A stretch of 64,000 nucleotides of DNA from Tenacibaculum piscium (GCF_021390715.1 NZ_JAJGWT010000001.1:67839-131838); one strand, 5' to 3'; numbered from the stretch's first letter, positions 16,611 through 24,920 are shown. Notes: a model not told the origin generated them from the letters alone. Program-made: numbers and translations.

Positions 16611-16886
16611 TTAAATTATTTCTGCAGATAATCCTAATTCTAGTAATTTACTACATCTTGGTTCTAAGTCTTTATATTCGCCTGTTTTCACGGCACATTT
16701 TCCTTTATGATGAACCAAAATAGAACATTGTTCTGCTTGTTCCAATGTGTGTTCACAAACATCGACCAAACTATCAATTACAAAATCGAACGAATTTACA
16801 TCATCATTATGTAAAATAATTTCATGCTTTTTTGTTTCTTGAATTAAAACATCTAGCTCTTCTTGTATTTTTTCTATTGTGCTCAT
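16611..16886 (-). CDS. clpS: ClpS, N-degron adaptor for the Clp protease
   Basis: 91 residues. Delivers proteins with bulky hydrophobic N-terminal residues to the Clp ATPase-protease. The core motif ILHNDDVNSFDFVIDSLVDV (residues about 24-43) contains the Asn-Asp pair that holds the substrate alpha-amino group, and SILVHHKGKCAVKTGEY carries the His of the binding pocket. The N-terminal tail is short, as in Bacteroidota. Lies between prmA (21 bases upstream) and a small unknown gene. The likely partner ATPase, ClpC, begins at 62392 in this window. Confidence 0.9.
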   Translation of the reverse strand: MSTIEKIQEELDVLIQETKKHEIILHNDDVNSFDFVIDSLVDVCEHTLEQAEQCSILVHHKGKCAVKTGEYKDLEPRCSKLLELGLSAEII

Positions 16887-16907
16887 TTGTGGATATTTAG
16901 TACTATT

Positions 16908-17747
16908 TTATGCTTTTTTTTGATACTGCAAAGCTACCCAATTATTTCTTTTTATTGTTTTATTTAATGTTAAACCGTATTTTGAAACTTCGGCATCTAT
17001 AATTGGAATATCTTCACTATAAAAACCGCTTAACAATAGAACACCTGTTTTATTTAGGCAATTTGTATAGGTTTTCATATCGTTTAATAAAATATTACGA
17101 TTGATATTCGCGATAATAACATCATATTTTTTATCGGTTAAAAGTGATGAATCACCTTCAAAAACTGAAATATTTTTACAACCATTTCTTGTTACATTTT
17201 CTACGGAATTTTCGTAACACCAAGCATCGATATCGATAGCATCAATAGGATTTGCACCTTTCATTTCAGCAAAAATTGCTAAAATTCCTGTTCCGCATCC
17301 CATATCGAGCACTTTTTTATCCGCAACATCTAGATTGATTAAATGTTGTACCATCATGTGTGTTGTTTCGTGATGTCCTGTACCGAAACTCATTTTCGGT
17401 TCGATAACAATATCGTATTTTAATTGAGGATTTTCATGAAATGGCGCTCGGATACTTACTAAATCATCTACTTGAATTTGATTAAAATTCTTTTCCCATT
17501 CGGCATTCCAATTGGTTTGTTCAATTTCTTTTTGTTCAAAATTGATGGTAAAATCAGCAGATTTTAAAATAAAAATAGCATCTAATATAGTTTCTTTCCA
17601 GTCATTTTTTTGAATATATGCGGTAACGCCATTTTCATTTTCGACAAAACTTTCAAAACCAACGTCACCTAATTCAGCGATTAAAATTTCTGTTGCGGGT
17701 TCTTTTGGGCTTATTTCAAAAATATATTCTATATAAATATTATCCAT
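16908..17747 (-). CDS. prmA: Ribosomal protein L11 methyltransferase
   Basis: 279 residues. Uses S-adenosylmethionine to methylate lysines and the N-terminus of L11. The N-terminal alpha/beta domain (about 1-95) binds L11; the Rossmann methylase domain starts with VLDMGCGTGILAIFAE (motif I, about 145-160). FGTGHHETTHMMVQHL, the family-specific segment, and IIANINRNILL, the NxN active-site loop, are both present. Third-from-last gene of the tpiA operon, a common Flavobacteriaceae order. Confidence 0.92.
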   Translation of the reverse strand: MDNIYIEYIFEISPKEPATEILIAELGDVGFESFVENENGVTAYIQKNDWKETILDAIFILKSADFTINFEQKEIEQTNWNAEWEKNFNQIQVDDLVSIRAPFHENPQLKYDIVIEPKMSFGTGHHETTHMMVQHLINLDVADKKVLDMGCGTGILAIFAEMKGANPIDAIDIDAWCYENSVENVTRNGCKNISVFEGDSSLLTDKKYDVIIANINRNILLNDMKTYTNCLNKTGVLLLSGFYSEDIPIIDAEVSKYGLTLNKTIKRNNWVALQYQKKA

Positions 17748-17798
17748 TTTTTTTAACTTCTCTTGATTTTTTTGTTGATTTCTGTTGATTTCTCTTAC

Positions 17799-18557
17799 TT
17801 AAATTGCGTTAACAATTGCTAAAAAATCTTTAGCATTTAAAGCTGCACCTCCAATTAATCCGCCATCGACATCTTGTTTTGAAAAAATTTCTTTGGCATT
17901 TTCGGGTTTTACGCTTCCGCCATACAATATTGAAATATTTTCTGCTATTTCATTTCCGTATTTTTTAGCGATTGTTTTCCTTACAAAACTGTGGATTTCT
18001 TGTGCTTGTCCAGCCGATGCTGTTTCTCCCGTTCCGATTGCCCAAACAGGTTCGTAGGCTAAGATAATATTTTTAAAATCTTCTTTTTTTAGATGAAATA
18101 AGCCATTTTTCAATTGATTTTCAACAATTTCAAAATGATTTTCAAGTTTTCTATCTTCTAAAACTTCGCCAAAACAAAAGATAACTTCTAAGTTATTTTG
18201 AAGAGCTGTTGTTACTTTTTGAGCAAGAATTGCATCGGTTTCGCCAAAATATTCTCTTCTTTCAGAATGTCCTAAAATCACTAACTTCAAACCTAAATTA
18301 GTCAGCATATCAGCAGAAATTTCGCCTGTAAAAGCACCATTATCAGCTTGATGCATATTTTGTGCGGCTACTTCAATATTTGATTTTTTTGTTTTTTTAA
18401 CAGCCGTATTTAAATTCACAAAACTCGGTGCTATAATTACTCTGGTAGTATCACTTATTTGCTTGTCTGCCTGCTTTTTAAGTTCCTTGATTAACGTTTT
18501 AGTTTGGTCAAGATTATTATTCATTTTCCAGTTACCTGCAACTATCTTTTTTCTCAA
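17799..18557 (-). CDS. tpiA: Triosephosphate isomerase
   Basis: 252 residues. Interconverts dihydroxyacetone phosphate and glyceraldehyde-3-phosphate. Catalytic residues visible: N and K in AGNWKMN (about 8-14), His in LGHSERR (about 95) and Glu in LAYEPVWAIGTG (about 168), with the flexible loop and the phosphate-binding GSV and GGAAL segments. The start is TTG at 18557 (reading LRKKIVAGNWKM with fMet); the frame upstream reaches TAG at 18567-18569 with no ATG or GTG, and the conserved N-terminus leaves no later choice. A TTG start for an abundant glycolytic enzyme is unusual. Heads the operon tpiA-prmA-clpS-orf. Confidence 0.93.
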   Translation of the reverse strand: MRKKIVAGNWKMNNNLDQTKTLIKELKKQADKQISDTTRVIIAPSFVNLNTAVKKTKKSNIEVAAQNMHQADNGAFTGEISADMLTNLGLKLVILGHSERREYFGETDAILAQKVTTALQNNLEVIFCFGEVLEDRKLENHFEIVENQLKNGLFHLKKEDFKNIILAYEPVWAIGTGETASAGQAQEIHSFVRKTIAKKYGNEIAENISILYGGSVKPENAKEIFSKQDVDGGLIGGAALNAKDFLAIVNAI

Positions 18558-18641
18558 AATTATGTTCTAATTTATAATTTAAACGTTACTAATTAGTGTT
18601 TTACTATTAGTGTTTTTATGATTAATATTTTATCCTTTTTA

Positions 18642-19133
18642 TTATTCTTTTAAAGCTGCTTCTAACCTTGGATCAAACGGTTCTGTTACATTTGATAACG
18701 AAATAATTCCAAGCTCATTAACGACCATATAACCTGGTATATCTTTAATTCCTAATCCTTTAGCATATCCTCCTTTTAATGCATTAGACATAAAATAATG
18801 ATCTCCTTCTATATTAAAAAATCGTTCTATTCCTTTTTTCCAATGTGGAATTGTTTTATCTATTGATAAGAAAACAAAAACAACGTCAGGATTTTTGGCT
18901 TTTAATTCTTTAATTTTTGGCGTTCCAGAAACACATTCAGAACACCAAGAGGCACATACCTCAAACATTACTTTTTTACCTTTATATTTTTCTAAAATTT
19001 CTCTAAAAGTGATTGTTTCCTCTTGAATTGTTAAAAATTTTTCATTTAAAACTTCTTCAGGAAATGGTGATGGTTTTTCACCACCACAAGAGGCTAATAC
19101 AATAAAGATAAATGCGTAAATAATTTTTTTCAT
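18642..19133 (-). CDS. TlpA-like thioredoxin-fold lipoprotein (paralogue 3 of 3 in transcription order)
   Basis: 163 residues. Lipoprotein signal peptide with box LASC (Cys16), so lipid-anchored in the periplasm or outer membrane. Thioredoxin fold with the redox pair in ASWCSECVSG (about 56-65), followed by a strand VVFVFLSID and a cis-Pro-type segment GIKDIPGYMVV. Thiol-disulfide exchange or cytochrome maturation is the usual TlpA role. Third of three tandem paralogues (18642-20233) sharing the pattern EVLNEKFLTIQEETITFREIL. The CxxC is intact here, so probably active. Confidence 0.78.
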   Translation of the reverse strand: MKKIIYAFIFIVLASCGGEKPSPFPEEVLNEKFLTIQEETITFREILEKYKGKKVMFEVCASWCSECVSGTPKIKELKAKNPDVVFVFLSIDKTIPHWKKGIERFFNIEGDHYFMSNALKGGYAKGLGIKDIPGYMVVNELGIISLSNVTEPFDPRLEAALKE

Positions 19134-19179
19134 AACTTTTTTTTTAATATTTTCACTAACTATTTCGGCTAAAAATACG

Positions 19180-19719
19180 TTATTTTTTTAATATTTTACC
19201 TATAAAATCATCGGTAATTTTTGTTTCATTAAAAACAGTTATTGCTCCATTTTCAGCAATTAATAAATAGCGAGGAATCCAATTTACCCCCAAAAACTTC
19301 GCAAATTTTCCTTCCCAGCCCGATTGCATAAAATAATGTTGTCCTTTTAGATTTAGGCGATGAACAGCAGTTTCCCAGGATTCTAAATCTTTATCAAGCG
19401 ACAAATATACAAATACTACCGTTGGATTTTCGGCTTGAAGTTTTTTAACATCAGGCAGACTCTCTAAGCAATCTTTACACCACGAAGCCCACACATCAAT
19501 CACTATTTTTTTTCCTTTATTTTGTGATAAAATATCTTTAAAAAGTACTTCTTCTATTTCTCTTTCTGTTTTATTTTGATTTTGATTTTGATTTTGATTC
19601 TTTATACCGAATGAAATAAAAGTATCGTTTAAGGCTTCTTTTGAAAATTCGGTAGGGTTTTTAAGAGAACAATTCCCTAAAAAAAATCCTGTAAAAATTA
19701 ATAGTATATATTTTATCAT
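19180..19719 (-). CDS. TlpA-like thioredoxin-fold lipoprotein (paralogue 2)
   Basis: 179 residues with lipobox LGNC (Cys17). Redox motif WASWCKDCLES (about 77-87), strand TVVFVYLSLD and loop VNWIPRYLLI. A short Gln-Asn repeat (NQNQNQNQNK, about 42-51, from the CAAAAT codon pair repeated) lies between the anchor and the domain and could vary in length by slippage. Middle gene of the tandem set, 34 bases after the first. Probably a periplasmic thiol oxidoreductase. Confidence 0.76.
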   Translation of the reverse strand: MIKYILLIFTGFFLGNCSLKNPTEFSKEALNDTFISFGIKNQNQNQNQNKTEREIEEVLFKDILSQNKGKKIVIDVWASWCKDCLESLPDVKKLQAENPTVVFVYLSLDKDLESWETAVHRLNLKGQHYFMQSGWEGKFAKFLGVNWIPRYLLIAENGAITVFNETKITDDFIGKILKK

Positions 19720-19753
19720 CTTGATTATTTATTTTACTTAAAGTTGGTTTAAA

Positions 19754-20233
19754 TTATTTTACTTTTGAAACTTTTGATGCTTTAAAAAGCGTAATTTTCT
19801 GTTTTTCATCAATCATGATAAATCTCGGAATTGTTTTGAGTTTTAAAAATTTCGCTAATTTCCCTTTTCCTTTTTTCGGAATATAATAATATTCTCCTTT
19901 TATGTTGTTGTTTTTTTTGATGTTTTCAAGTCCTCTTTTCCAATCAAAATAAGAATGATCGACCGATAAAAACACATATTTTATCGCTGGATTTTTTTGT
20001 TGAAATTCCAAAACCTCTTTAAAACTTCGCTGACTAATTGGGCAATAGGTTGCAAAAATTTGTATAAATTGCTTCTTATTTTTATTTTTTTGAAAGATTT
20101 CTCTTAAAGTTATCGAATCTCGATGTATGGTTACTAATTTTTCTGATAACGCATCCGAAGAAAAATATTTAGGCTGAAAAACAGCACAACTTTGTAATAC
20201 TAAAAACAGCATAAAAATAAAAAAATACTTCAT
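19754..20233 (-). CDS. TlpA-like lipoprotein lacking the second redox cysteine (paralogue 1)
   Basis: 159 residues with lipobox LQSC (Cys16). The thioredoxin-fold frame is kept: ATYCPISQRSFKEV, IKYVFLSVDHSYFDW, LKLKTIPRFIMI. The active-site motif is CPIS rather than CxxC, so the resolving Cys is replaced by Ser; such monothiol forms can trap mixed disulfides or act by isomerisation or peroxidase chemistry rather than as oxidoreductases. First gene after the ABC permease, 1 base apart, so the permease and the three lipoproteins likely form one operon. Confidence 0.75.
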   Translation of the reverse strand: MKYFFIFMLFLVLQSCAVFQPKYFSSDALSEKLVTIHRDSITLREIFQKNKNKKQFIQIFATYCPISQRSFKEVLEFQQKNPAIKYVFLSVDHSYFDWKRGLENIKKNNNIKGEYYYIPKKGKGKLAKFLKLKTIPRFIMIDEKQKITLFKASKVSKVK

Positions 20234-20234
20234 T

Positions 20235-21311
20235 TTAACTTAATTTAATCCGTGGATCTAACCAACTATAAATAACATCTACTAAGATATTTATCAAAAT
20301 AAATAACGTAGCGATAACCAATACACTCCCCATTATTACGGGCAAATCGAGTGTATTCAACGAATTTACGATTTCTTTTCCTAATCCGTTCCAATTGAAA
20401 ATATATTCGACAAAAACGGCACCTGCCAACATCGAAGCAAACCAACCTGAAATTGCCGTTACTACTGGGTTTAACGAGTTTTTTAAGGCGTGTTTTTTAA
20501 GTACTTGATATTCAGTTAATCCTTTTGCTCTTGCGGTTCGGATATAATCTTGTTGTAGGGTTTCTAATAACGAATTTCGCATCAATTGAATCACCACCGC
20601 CAATGGACGAATGCCTAATACAATCGCTGGTAACACCAAATTTTTCCACTCAATACGGATTCCTTCGCCAAAATCATCGACTTCATATAAACTTCCTGTC
20701 ATTTCTAATCCTGTGAATTTATGCAATACAAATCCGAAGAACCAAGCCACTAAAATTGCCGAAAAAAAAGACGGAACACTCATTCCTAAAGTACTGATAA
20801 TCGCTATGATTTTATCAAAAAAAGTATCTTTATATAATGCCGATAAAATTCCTAAAATAATTCCTAAAAATAACGCAATCGCAATGGAAAAAATGGCTAA
20901 AACGGCCGTATTTGGCAACGTTTCTACAATAACTTCCGATACATTTTTACCGTTTTTCTGAAAAGATTGTCGTAAATACGGATATTTTAATACAATATTC
21001 GTTCCATTTATTTGGATTATTTTCTGAAAAGAATATTTTTCTTCGGATAAAAAAGTATAATCTCCCGAAAAATCACTGTGAAATGATAACGGCGAAACAT
21101 CATTTAAATAATATAAATATTGCGTAGATATCGGCTTATCAAAACCGTATTTCTTTCTGATATTTTCAAGCTGTTTGGTATCTTCTCGTTGATCTAACAT
21201 CATTCTAGCAGGGTCGCCTGGCAACACATTGAACAAAAAAAAGATAACTGTAACAACTCCAAAAAGTGTTAAAAATCCGTAGAAAATTTTATGAATTATA
21301 TATTGAAACAT
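20235..21311 (-). CDS. ABC transporter permease, DppB/OppB family, orphan
   Basis: About 358 residues from the ATG at 21311 (MFQYIIHKIFYGFLTLFG); the frame also has an ATG at 21320, but that lies inside the -7 box. Six membrane helices; a large periplasmic segment (about 55-115) after LFNVLPGDPARMML, which is the DppB signature. The EAA loop YIRTARAKGLTEYQVLKKHALKNSLNP (about 250-277) contacts the ATPase. No DppC, ATPase or binding protein is adjacent, so the partners must be elsewhere. Part of an operon with three TlpA-like lipoproteins; the gene is divergent from pyrF. Confidence 0.85.
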   Translation of the reverse strand: MFQYIIHKIFYGFLTLFGVVTVIFFLFNVLPGDPARMMLDQREDTKQLENIRKKYGFDKPISTQYLYYLNDVSPLSFHSDFSGDYTFLSEEKYSFQKIIQINGTNIVLKYPYLRQSFQKNGKNVSEVIVETLPNTAVLAIFSIAIALFLGIILGILSALYKDTFFDKIIAIISTLGMSVPSFFSAILVAWFFGFVLHKFTGLEMTGSLYEVDDFGEGIRIEWKNLVLPAIVLGIRPLAVVIQLMRNSLLETLQQDYIRTARAKGLTEYQVLKKHALKNSLNPVVTAISGWFASMLAGAVFVEYIFNWNGLGKEIVNSLNTLDLPVIMGSVLVIATLFILINILVDVIYSWLDPRIKLS

Positions 21312-21317
21312 ACGATA

Positions 21318-21325
21318 CAAAGATA
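21318..21325 (-). promoter_or_regulatory. -7 box for the permease/TlpA operon
   Basis: Minus strand TATCTTTG. The start site would fall close to the ATG at 21311, giving a very short or absent 5' leader. Confidence 0.4.
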
Positions 21326-21368
21326 GAATAAGATATAAGAAAGTCTTAAAAAAAGTATTTAAAAAGTG

Positions 21369-21376
21369 TACTTTTG
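21369..21376 (+). promoter_or_regulatory. -7 box for pyrF
   Basis: TACTTTTG, an exact TAnnTTTG box 31 bases before the pyrF ATG. Its position shows that the in-frame upstream ATG at 21366 cannot be the start. Confidence 0.6.
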
Positions 21377-21407
21377 CCTAACTTTTACCATAATTTTAGA
21401 ACAACAC

Positions 21408-22262
21408 ATGACCACACAAGAATTAGTTGCACAAATTAAAAAAAAGAAGTCGTTTTTATGCATCGGTTTAGATGTCGATTTAACCAAAATACCGCAACAT
21501 TTATTACAGAAAAAAGACCCGATTTTCGCCTTCAATAAAGCCATAATTGATGCGACACATCATTTATGCGTTGCCTACAAACCAAACACCGCTTTTTACG
21601 AAGCTTACGGAATAAAAGGTTGGAAATCTTTGGAAAAAACTATCAAATACATCAACAAAAAGTACCCTGAAATTTTTACCATTGCAGATGCAAAACGTGG
21701 CGATATCGGCAATACTTCTACCATGTATGCCAAAGCTTTTTTGGAAGATTTAGCCTTCGATTCGGTAACCGTTGCCCCGTATATGGGAAAAGATTCCGTA
21801 GAACCTTTTTTAGCTTTTCAAGATAAACATACCATTATGTTGGCATTAACTTCCAACCAAGGTGCGTTTGATTTTCAAACAAAAAATGTGGTAGAAAGTA
21901 ATAAAATTGATAAAAATAATAAAATTGACACTCCAAAAGAATTATATAAACAGGTTTTAGAAACGTCTAAATCTTGGAAAAATTCTCAAAATTTAATGTA
22001 TGTTGTCGGAGCAACAAAAGCGGAATATTTCAAAGAAATTCGAAAAATTGTGCCTGATAGCTTTTTATTAGTTCCTGGAGTTGGAGCGCAAGGTGGAAAT
22101 TTACAAGATGTTTGTAAATTCGGAATGAACAAAAATATCGGTTTATTAATTAATTCTTCTCGTGGAATTATTTATGCTTCGGATAAAAAAGATTTTGCTG
22201 ATAAATCCGCAGTAAAAGCACTAGAATTACAACAACAAATGCAAGATATTTTAAACCAATAA
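21408..22262 (+). CDS. pyrF: Orotidine 5'-phosphate decarboxylase, PyrF2-type
   Basis: 284 residues from the ATG at 21408. Decarboxylates OMP to UMP, the last step of pyrimidine synthesis. N-terminal [12 protein letters not shown]; the catalytic [18 protein letters not shown] (about 92-109) holds the Asp-Lys-Asp network; [10 protein letters not shown] and [13 protein letters not shown] are the phosphate-binding segments of the longer (about 270-285 residue) bacterial type. A lysine/asparagine-rich insert ([13 protein letters not shown], about 166-178) looks like a small repeat. Single gene, divergent from the permease. Confidence 0.92.
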   Translation: MTTQELVAQIKKKKSFLCIGLDVDLTKIPQHLLQKKDPIFAFNKAIIDATHHLCVAYKPNTAFYEAYGIKGWKSLEKTIKYINKKYPEIFTIADAKRGDIGNTSTMYAKAFLEDLAFDSVTVAPYMGKDSVEPFLAFQDKHTIMLALTSNQGAFDFQTKNVVESNKIDKNNKIDTPKELYKQVLETSKSWKNSQNLMYVVGATKAEYFKEIRKIVPDSFLLVPGVGAQGGNLQDVCKFGMNKNIGLLINSSRGIIYASDKKDFADKSAVKALELQQQMQDILNQ

Positions 22263-22330
22263 GTATCAAAAAATAAGCATCAAAAAAAGCATAAAAACCT
22301 AAATACTTATTTTAATATTTTAAGTATTTA

Positions 22331-22622
22331 GAGCCTGTTTAAATTTCATCAAAAAAAGTTTTATAGCAGGAAAACAGAAAATCGAATCGTCAAACTGAAT
22401 TTATTTCAGTTTCGCATCCTGATTTGCCGTAGTTCTTTTCTTTTTTTTGATGATTCTTGTCAATTCGAGTGATTTTAATGACTAAAAGGAATTAAAATTG
22501 TATCGAGAATTTGAATTCTTTTATGTTGATGAATTTTGACGCTAAAAAAATTCTCGATACAATTTTTTTGAAGGAAAAAAAATCACTCGAACTGACAGTT
22601 TATTTAATTTTTAAACAGGCTC
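22331..22622. mobile_element. MITE-like element with GAGCCTGTTTAAA terminal inverted repeats
   Basis: 292 bases bounded by GAGCCTGTTTAAA and its exact inverse TTTAAACAGGCTC, flanked on both sides by TTA (22328-22330 and 22623-22625). No ORF inside. Interior carries a CTGAA-ttta-TTTCAG hairpin, a GTATCGAGAA...TTCTCGATAC pair and paired TCACTCGAA words. TIRs of this form with a TNA target duplication are typical of IS5-family elements (IS427/ISL2 groups), so it is probably a non-autonomous derivative. It fills most of the 403-base gap between pyrF and the DUF4197 gene. Confidence 0.75.
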
Positions 22623-22665
22623 TTAGGTTTTTATTTGTTGTTTTTTAAATTTCAATAACTATTTT

Positions 22666-23385
22666 TTAGTATTTATCTTGTAACGCAAATACTTGACGCA
22701 ATAAAGCCGTATTTCGTAACGCCGATTTTTCACGGATTCCTTTTTCTTCCACAGCAATCATTTTAAAAACACCTTGCAACGCTTGCTTGGTTACATAATC
22801 TGTTAAATCAGGATTTACCCTTTTTACAAAAGGAATGCTGTTATATTTATTGATTAAATTTGTCCAAATTTTATCGGCACCAACTTTCGAAAATGAGTTT
22901 TTTATAACAGGATTAAATTTGCTATATAAAGCCGTATTTGTTTTTGATTCTAAGTAAGAAGTTGCCGAATTTTTATCGCCTAATAAAATAGTTTTGGCAT
23001 CGTTAAAAGAAATTTCTTTCACTGCTTTTACAAAAATTGGCGTGGCAGTTTTAACGGCATCTTCCGCAGTTCTGTTCATCGCTTTTATACCTTGATCTGC
23101 CAAATTACTTAATCCGATTTTACGCAATCCTTTATCAACGGCTTTTAATTCTTCTGGCAATACGATTTTCACCAAATTATTTTTATAAAAACCATCGGTT
23201 GCCGTTAGTTTTGCAACTTGATGTTTAATTCCGTTATCCAACGCTTGACGCAATCCATTTCCTATTTGCTGTTGCGATAAAACGCCTCCCGTTCCTTGTG
23301 GTAATTGACTGACTACTTTTTGTAATTCGGCACATCCTGTTAAAAATGTTACGGAAAACACAAATATTGCTATAATTTTTTTCAT
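22666..23385 (-). CDS. DUF4197 lipoprotein
   Basis: 239 residues with lipoprotein signal and box LTGC (Cys18). The rest is a DUF4197 domain: an all-helical region starting QQIGNGLRQALDNGIKHQVAKL, then LPEELKAVDKGLRKIGL, FNDAKTILLGDKNSATSYLESKT and NPDLTDYVTKQALQGVFKMIAVEEKGIRE. Common in Bacteroidota and Proteobacteria; no biochemical role is established that I know of. Likely periplasmic, anchored to a membrane. Probably alone, with the DUF5522 gene 56 bases upstream on the same strand. Confidence 0.82.
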   Translation of the reverse strand: MKKIIAIFVFSVTFLTGCAELQKVVSQLPQGTGGVLSQQQIGNGLRQALDNGIKHQVAKLTATDGFYKNNLVKIVLPEELKAVDKGLRKIGLSNLADQGIKAMNRTAEDAVKTATPIFVKAVKEISFNDAKTILLGDKNSATSYLESKTNTALYSKFNPVIKNSFSKVGADKIWTNLINKYNSIPFVKRVNPDLTDYVTKQALQGVFKMIAVEEKGIREKSALRNTALLRQVFALQDKY

Positions 23386-23441
23386 TCTTACGAGTTTATT
23401 TTGATGTTAAATTTAATGTTAAATTATTTCTTTAGATATTA

Positions 23442-23606
23442 TCATTGAAAACTATCGGTTTTTTTATCATATCCGAACGGACAATGTTTACAGCCACTTT
23501 TACAGCAATATCCACGCCTTAAATGATACGATTCTTTAAAAACTCGGTATCCTTGTTCGTTTAGATAATATTCGTCGGGAGTTGCTTTTAAAATGATATT
23601 TCTCAT
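23442..23606 (-). CDS. Small Cys-rich DUF5522 protein
   Basis: 54 residues, ATG at 23606, TGA at 23442-23444. Ends with RRGYCCKSGCKHCPFGYDKKTD, the conserved CCxxGCxHCP motif of the DUF5522 family, which suggests a metal or iron-sulfur site in a very small protein; its partner and function are unknown. N-terminal half (ILKATPDEYYLNEQGYRVF) is a short strand-turn typical of the family. Lies between DUF4136 and DUF4197 lipoprotein genes on the same strand. Confidence 0.75.
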   Translation of the reverse strand: MRNIILKATPDEYYLNEQGYRVFKESYHLRRGYCCKSGCKHCPFGYDKKTDSFQ

Positions 23607-23707
23607 AATGCAAATATCAAAAAAAGATACATTATATAATGTATCTTTTAATTTATTTACAGTTAATTTATTTTAATTTGTCTTGATTTATCTTGATTTA
23701 TTTTGAT

Positions 23708-24265
23708 TTATTTTTTATTTTGATGTTTTTCTGGCGGATATACTGCCATTATTTCAGCGACAAATTCTTTAATTCTCGCTTGTTTTTGTTCCACATTTCG
23801 AGTGCTTAAAGTCCCTGTTCCAATGCCTTGCCAAACTAATTCTTTTTTCTGAGCATCTAATATATCAATAAAAAGTGTTCCTTGTGTGTATTTAGAAACT
23901 TGTATCGGATTGATGCCGTAATAATACGGATAATAAAACCCACCGTAAAGATTATCAGTAACCATAATTCGTTCTGTTGATTTTGTAAAAATACTTACTA
24001 AAATATCAGGCGAATCGGATTTTGTCATTCCCTTTGCCGTTAATTCTTGCTCGATAGCACGCATAATCCGTCTTTTATCTAAATCGGAAATCGTTGCTTT
24101 ATCGATGCCTTTTTTATAAAATGCAAATGTTTTATAATTTTTGAAATTTACCTTCGTATCGTAGTCTGTTGCTACGTTTACTGAAACACAGGAAGTTATC
24201 AAAAATAACACAATCAATAAAATTAATGATTTTATCGAAAAAGAAAATAAAGTAGCTGATTTCAT
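23708..24265 (-). CDS. DUF4136 lipoprotein
   Basis: 185 residues. Signal peptide with lipobox ITSC (Cys26), then a DUF4136 domain: VATDYDTKVNFKNYKTFAFY, a helix DKRRIMRAIEQELTAKGM, a strand DILVSIFTKS, an aromatic insert GGFYYPYYYG and TLFIDILDAQKKELVWQGIGTG. DUF4136 proteins are envelope lipoproteins of unknown function; some are linked to stress. Single gene with a divergent neighbour at 24440. Confidence 0.85.
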   Translation of the reverse strand: MKSATLFSFSIKSLILLIVLFLITSCVSVNVATDYDTKVNFKNYKTFAFYKKGIDKATISDLDKRRIMRAIEQELTAKGMTKSDSPDILVSIFTKSTERIMVTDNLYGGFYYPYYYGINPIQVSKYTQGTLFIDILDAQKKELVWQGIGTGTLSTRNVEQKQARIKEFVAEIMAVYPPEKHQNKK

Positions 24266-24407
24266 AATAATTAATTTTTTAAGGATAAAATGTTAAAAAA
24301 ATATAGCAATAAATATGCCAAATAACTGATTTACAAACAATAAAAATTAATACAAAAAAATAACAGTTACGATGCAAACAAGAAACATCATCCAAAATAT
24401 AAATGAG

Positions 24408-24415
24408 TATTTTTG
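24408..24415 (+). promoter_or_regulatory. -7 box
   Basis: TATTTTTG, exact TAnnTTTG, 24 bases before the ATG at 24440; it excludes the upstream TTG start at 24413. Confidence 0.55.
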
Positions 24416-24439
24416 TGGCTAAATCCCTTCCATTTTAAT

Positions 24440-24763
24440 ATGATTTTTATAGCAAAATATATTATTCCTAAAGGTTTTTCGGGCATTGCCTTATTTCCTT
24501 TTATCTTTTTAAAAACTAAGGATTTAAAAGAAAATGATGTGTTAATAAATCATGAAAAAATTCACCTAAAACAACAAGTAGAATTGTTCATTATTTTCTT
24601 CTATCTTTTCTACGCAATCGAATGGATTTTTAAATATATAAAATACAAAAATGCCTATTTAGCCTATGAAAATTTAAGTTTTGAAAGAGAAGCGTATATC
24701 AACGAAGAAAATTTATATTATATTGAATCTCGTAAATTTTGGGCTTTTATGTATTATCTATAA
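24440..24763 (+). CDS. Conserved membrane protein with an HExxH-like motif
   Basis: 107 residues from the ATG at 24440 (MIFIAKYIIPKGFSG). The stretch INHEKIHLKQQVE (about 45-57) contains HEKIH, fitting the HExxH zinc-binding pattern, and is followed by a hydrophobic segment (LFIIFFYLFYAIEWIF). A downstream Glu in LSFEREAYINEE could be a third ligand. The layout resembles a minimal membrane-associated metalloprotease or a relic of an M48/M56-like domain, but the protein is very short, so catalysis is uncertain. Confidence 0.6.
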   Translation: MIFIAKYIIPKGFSGIALFPFIFLKTKDLKENDVLINHEKIHLKQQVELFIIFFYLFYAIEWIFKYIKYKNAYLAYENLSFEREAYINEENLYYIESRKFWAFMYYL

Positions 24764-24810
24764 TATATCAAATTAATGATAAAATCAACAACAAAAACAG
24801 CAATAAATAA

Positions 24811-24837
24811 TGATAAACAATGATAAACAATGATAAA
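24811..24837. repeat. Short tandem repeat
   Basis: TGATAAACAA in 2.7 direct copies in the spacer before the next gene. Confidence 0.7.
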
Positions 24838-24920
24838 AGTCATTTAAGAACATAAATAGTAAGCGTAATTTTGCAGTATCAATTAATATGTGATTAATTA
24901 ACAATTAAAAAAAACTACTT

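Noticed and set aside
18555-18562. Minus-strand TAATTTTG as a promoter box for tpiA
   Set aside because: It overlaps the TTG start codon itself, so it cannot be the promoter of that gene.
22263-22665. A hidden gene between pyrF and the DUF4197 gene
   Set aside because: All frames are broken; the space is explained by the MITE-like element.
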